From Pontibacter arcticus (GTDB lineage: Bacteria > Bacteroidota > Bacteroidia > Cytophagales > Hymenobacteraceae), in the NCBI RefSeq assembly GCF_003284895.1, contig NZ_QMDV01000002.1, positions 620,001-684,000 of the forward strand: a stretch of 64,000 bases of DNA. The letters run 5' to 3'. Positions 61,229 through 64,000 of this stretch are shown here, in pieces. Under the pieces are notes generated by a model. It was not told where the DNA came from, made no database searches, and saw only the letters and a program-made list of their open reading frames with translations. Every line of letters starts with the position of its first letter. The first letter of the stretch is position 1. Both the position numbers and the translations under genes were made by a program.

Positions 61229-62899
61229 TTATTTTTTGTTTGGATATAGGTACGTAAACGTGATATACAATAAGAAGGACACTGTTAGGCCAAAGAAATT
61301 AGGGTCTAACTGATACGGGAGCCTGAAACTGATACCAAGCAGAGGCACTTGTATCAAGCTGTTTGCTGCTATGGTTTGGCTAACTAGTGTATGCAGTTGC
61401 GACCCGCTCAGGTTAGTCCATGTAGCCTGCAGGTCGGCCGGAAAATAGGATTGCAAAGTACTTGCCTGTGCCTGTATGTCAGCGGGATCGGCTACAGTAG
61501 TTACCATCCATACTTGTAACAGCACTGTAACCGAGCCACCTGCCAGCATGGCCCAGAAAGCACCTGTACTGCTCCGCCTTTTCCAGAAAAGTGCTCCGAT
61601 AATCGGTACAAATAAACCAGAAACCATAAAAGCATACGAATACAGCATCAGGTCCAGCACGTTTGTCATCATGGAAGCCAGCCAAAGCGCCAATATGCCA
61701 ACCAGTAAAGTTACAAGTTGTGATAAGCGCAGCGTAGAGTGGGCGTCGGGATCAATTTTACGGAAATGGCTTAAAATGTCGGATACAATGTTGCCTGATG
61801 ATGCCATCAGGCAGCTGTCTGCTGTAGAAAGTATAGCAGAGAAATAAGCGGACAGCATAAGGCCTGTAAGGCCAATAGGCAGTACCGTTCGTAACAGCAT
61901 CGGAAGCCCGGTTTCAGGATCAATAGCTGCGCCGCCGGTTAAACTATCGAACATACCCTGCTCAGCAGCTACCCTCGAAAGCAACCCAAGCAGAACGCCC
62001 ATAAATGCCATCACCGGCCACTCAAAAAAGCCGGCCAGGTACCAGGCACGACGCGCAGTTGCTGTATCGCGGCTGGCATAGATACGTTGATACAGCGTCA
62101 TGCCTACAAACCAGATCGGTATAATCGTAATAGCCCAGTTAACTACCTGCTGCCAGGTTATATTAGTAAGGGAGAGAAAATCGGAAGGAAGTGTTGTACG
62201 GATGGCTGCCATACTTCTTTCAGACTGAGCCGATAGCCATTGTGTATCAGTAATATTAGCGAAGGTAAGCTGCTCCAAACCACCTACAGCCAGAAAAGAG
62301 ACCGGCATCCCGATAAAGATCAGGCCACCCATCAGTATGGCCCATTGTATGGTGTCGGTATAAATAACGGCTTTCATGCCACCCATCACCGTGTAAACCA
62401 CTGCAATTACCCCCATAATAAGCAGGGCAGTAGTCAGGTCTAAATTCTGGATAGTGCCGCTGGCCAGTTTCGCACCTGCCAGAATCTGAGAACTGGTAAA
62501 GCCTGTGTAACCAATGGCGGATATAATACCTGCCAGCAGAGCCACACGCCTGTTAAAGTAATACCCGAACAGTTGCGGAAAAGTCAGAAACTTACTGAAA
62601 GCAGGATTGTCTTTCACTTTCGGGATCAGAAACACTGCTGCGAGCCAGGCTCCGAGCAGGCCAGTAAAAAGCATCCAGGAACCTGAAAGGCCCATAGTAA
62701 AACCAAGTCCGCCTAACCCGATCGAAAAGCCGCCGCCCACATCTGTCGCAACAACGGAAAGGCCTATGTGCGTGCTTCCCATTTCTCTGCCCCCTACATA
62801 GTAATCATCGGCTCCGTCATTTTTTTTGAGAAAGTAAAAGCCAAAACCGAGCATGGCCAGCATATAGAGGGCAAAAATAGTTAGATCTACAAAATGCAT
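61229..62899 (-). CDS. Sodium:solute symporter (SSS family)
   Basis: 556-residue inner-membrane protein with about 13-14 hydrophobic helices and the LeuT-like SSS plan. DYYVGGREMGSTHIGLSVVATDVGGGFSIGLGGLGF (about 32-67) is the conserved first core, GFTSSQILAGAKLAS the second, and MLSAYFSAILSTADSCLMASSGNIVSDI (about 346-373) carries the Na2-site Ser/Thr/Asp residues. Its solute could be an amino acid or organic acid. First gene of the SSS-GNAT-racemase-carbonic anhydrase run. Confidence 0.92.
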   Translation of the reverse strand: MHFVDLTIFALYMLAMLGFGFYFLKKNDGADDYYVGGREMGSTHIGLSVVATDVGGGFSIGLGGLGFTMGLSGSWMLFTGLLGAWLAAVFLIPKVKDNPAFSKFLTFPQLFGYYFNRRVALLAGIISAIGYTGFTSSQILAGAKLASGTIQNLDLTTALLIMGVIAVVYTVMGGMKAVIYTDTIQWAILMGGLIFIGMPVSFLAVGGLEQLTFANITDTQWLSAQSERSMAAIRTTLPSDFLSLTNITWQQVVNWAITIIPIWFVGMTLYQRIYASRDTATARRAWYLAGFFEWPVMAFMGVLLGLLSRVAAEQGMFDSLTGGAAIDPETGLPMLLRTVLPIGLTGLMLSAYFSAILSTADSCLMASSGNIVSDILSHFRKIDPDAHSTLRLSQLVTLLVGILALWLASMMTNVLDLMLYSYAFMVSGLFVPIIGALFWKRRSSTGAFWAMLAGGSVTVLLQVWMVTTVADPADIQAQASTLQSYFPADLQATWTNLSGSQLHTLVSQTIAANSLIQVPLLGISFRLPYQLDPNFFGLTVSFLLYITFTYLYPNKK

Positions 62900-63354
62900 T
62901 TATTAGTAAAGTATAATTTATAAATAAAGATTTAAATTGGGTTATACTTTAAGTTAATAAAAAAAGAGTCAAAATGCATCAATTTAGGCTATAAACATAC
63001 TTAAAATGTAGTTAATGCATATTTTACGCTAAAGGTTTTATACAAATTACTTAAAAATAGACCTGCTATACTTCAGAATCTGTTGCTACTATTCTTAAAG
63101 AAAATTATAAGGAGGGTACAATTAAAATCTGTTCTGTGAAGAAGCTTTGAAAAGTGAAGCCTAAAGGAATTAGCAATTTACAAAGCGACACAAACTTGAA
63201 AACCAAATATTGGCACTGAGTTTCCAAAGCAAAAGCTAAGGAGAGTCATTTTACACTTAGCTTTCAAAAATTAGTTTAACCGATAACTGTTTGAATTTTA
63301 GGTATTTTAATTGTTTGTTTCTGATATTTTGCGTATACTTAGAGAAGTAAGAGC
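62900..63354. other. AT-rich intergenic region
   Basis: No coding frame or RNA is convincing. A 9-bp inverted repeat (AAAGCTAAG 63232-63240 with CTTAGCTTT 63256-63264) is the only structure seen; no T-run follows. Confidence 0.5.
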
Positions 63355-63381
63355 ATGCTTATGCCACTAGCTTTCTGTGTT

Positions 63382-64000
63382 ATGGTACGCATCGGTTTCC
63401 TTTTTCTGCTTTTCATTTTGCTGCTCCCGCTTCCCGGCCTTTCGCAGCAACTACCGTTCGCTGATTCGGATACTGTATATTTTAGGGGCAACCGAAAAAA
63501 AATAACCATTCCATTTAAGCTTGTTCATAACCTGATCATCATTCCGGTACAGATCAATAGCTCCAATTCGCTAAACTTTATACTTGACAGCGGTGTAAAA
63601 CATACGCTCATTACCAAGTTATTCTACACCGATTCGCTTGATATTAACAATGCCCGCGAAATAGAAGTGAAGGGTTTGGGAACAGGGTATACGATTAAAG
63701 CTTTGTACTCTGCCGGCAACCGCCTGGTAATGCCCGGAATTGAAGGAAAAAACCAGCAGGTTTATGTGTTGATGGAAGATGTTTTCAATTTATCGACCCG
63801 TATGGGTATGCCGGTGCATGGCATTATTGGCTACGATATCTTTAAGAACTTTATTGTAAAGATTAATTACAGCAGCCAGGAACTGACACTTTACAGGCCG
63901 GATACTAAAGTTAAAAAACATAAACGAGCAGAAGAATACCCGCTTTATATAGAGCAAAACAAAGCCTATGTGTACGGAAAAGTGAGCCAGCACAACGGCG
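63382..64000 (+). CDS. Retropepsin-like aspartyl protease, 3' end outside window
   Basis: The frame is open from 63355 to the right edge. The start is placed at ATG 63382, which gives a clean signal peptide MVRIGFLFLLFILLLPLPGLSQ; ATGs at 63355 and 63361 are alternatives. The aspartyl-protease active-site motif is NFILDSGVKHTLIT (about 66-79, DSG), and IHGIIGYDIFKNFIVKINYSSQELTLY (about 148-174) is the usual hydrophobic glycine motif. Many Bacteroidota relatives have a C-terminal PDZ domain, which would lie outside the window. Confidence 0.8.
   Translation, partial: MVRIGFLFLLFILLLPLPGLSQQLPFADSDTVYFRGNRKKITIPFKLVHNLIIIPVQINSSNSLNFILDSGVKHTLITKLFYTDSLDINNAREIEVKGLGTGYTIKALYSAGNRLVMPGIEGKNQQVYVLMEDVFNLSTRMGMPVHGIIGYDIFKNFIVKINYSSQELTLYRPDTKVKKHKRAEEYPLYIEQNKAYVYGKVSQHNG

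Noticed and set aside
1..64000. tRNA, rRNA, prophage and insertion-sequence genes
   Set aside because: No cloverleaf, rRNA-like, phage structural or transposase sequence was recognised on either strand.

Overview
The window looks like chromosome of an aerobic Bacteroidota of the order Cytophagales, most like Hymenobacteraceae (Pontibacter and relatives). This is inferred from TonB-dependent receptor, S46 and S9 peptidase and DUF2911 proteins, long-form HisG and bifunctional HisB, promoters of the TTTG-N19-TAnnTTTG type, and A-rich start regions instead of strong Shine-Dalgarno sites. No rRNA, tRNA, CRISPR, prophage or transposase gene was seen.

Layout. 1-9.5 kb: 3' part of a RecB/AddA-like SF1 helicase-nuclease (minus, cut by the left edge), an unknown gene, a DEAD-box RNA helicase with an RGG-rich tail, a PA2169-type four-helix protein and two NAD(P)/FAD enzymes. 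9.5-15 kb: carotenoid-desaturase-like oxidoreductase, NuiA-like protein, a 2,4-dienoyl-CoA-reductase-type SDR, a DUF72 protein and membrane proteins. 15-21.6 kb: TetR regulator followed by an outer-membrane factor / adaptor / RND pump operon. 21.7-24.4 kb: lipoprotein, a HipA-like kinase overlapping a DUF3037 gene, a methyltransferase. 24.4-29.7 kb: a distinctive block of small genes, all on the minus strand, separated by attC-like palindromic sites; it reads as an integrase-less cassette array and includes one decayed gene. 30-36.8 kb: S46 peptidase (DPP11-like), rpe, a TonB-dependent receptor, a DUF2911 protein.

36.8-55.5 kb is an amino-acid biosynthesis island. Unit 1 is hisG-hisD-hisC-hisB. 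Unit 2 is trpE-G-D-C-F-B-A plus a DAHP synthase. Unit 3 is hisH-hisA-hisF-hisIE. Together they encode the full histidine pathway from PRPP and the full chorismate-to-tryptophan branch. Each unit is preceded by a tiny leader ORF rich in the end-product codon (His-Phe-His-His-Ile-His-His, Trp-Trp-Trp, His-His-His-His). The trp and second his leaders are followed by textbook terminators with competing antiterminator pairings, so ribosome-mediated attenuation is very likely. 55.5-64 kb: alanine racemase and M20 hydrolase, a PPP-type phosphatase, an operon of SSS transporter, GNAT enzyme, alanine/ornithine-racemase-like protein and beta-carbonic anhydrase, then a retropepsin-like gene cut by the right edge.

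Two signals stand out beyond the genes. First, the heptamer AAGTATA (either strand) is about 20-fold denser than chance, is used to encode Ser-Ile and Lys-Tyr pairs, forms inverted pairs inside terminators, and is sparse in the cassette block. This is the pattern of a DNA-uptake-type sequence or another genome-wide motif. Second, the attC-like array has its own consensus (a CAAC/TAAC core, paired inner arms and a conserved GGCnnnGCCGA centre).
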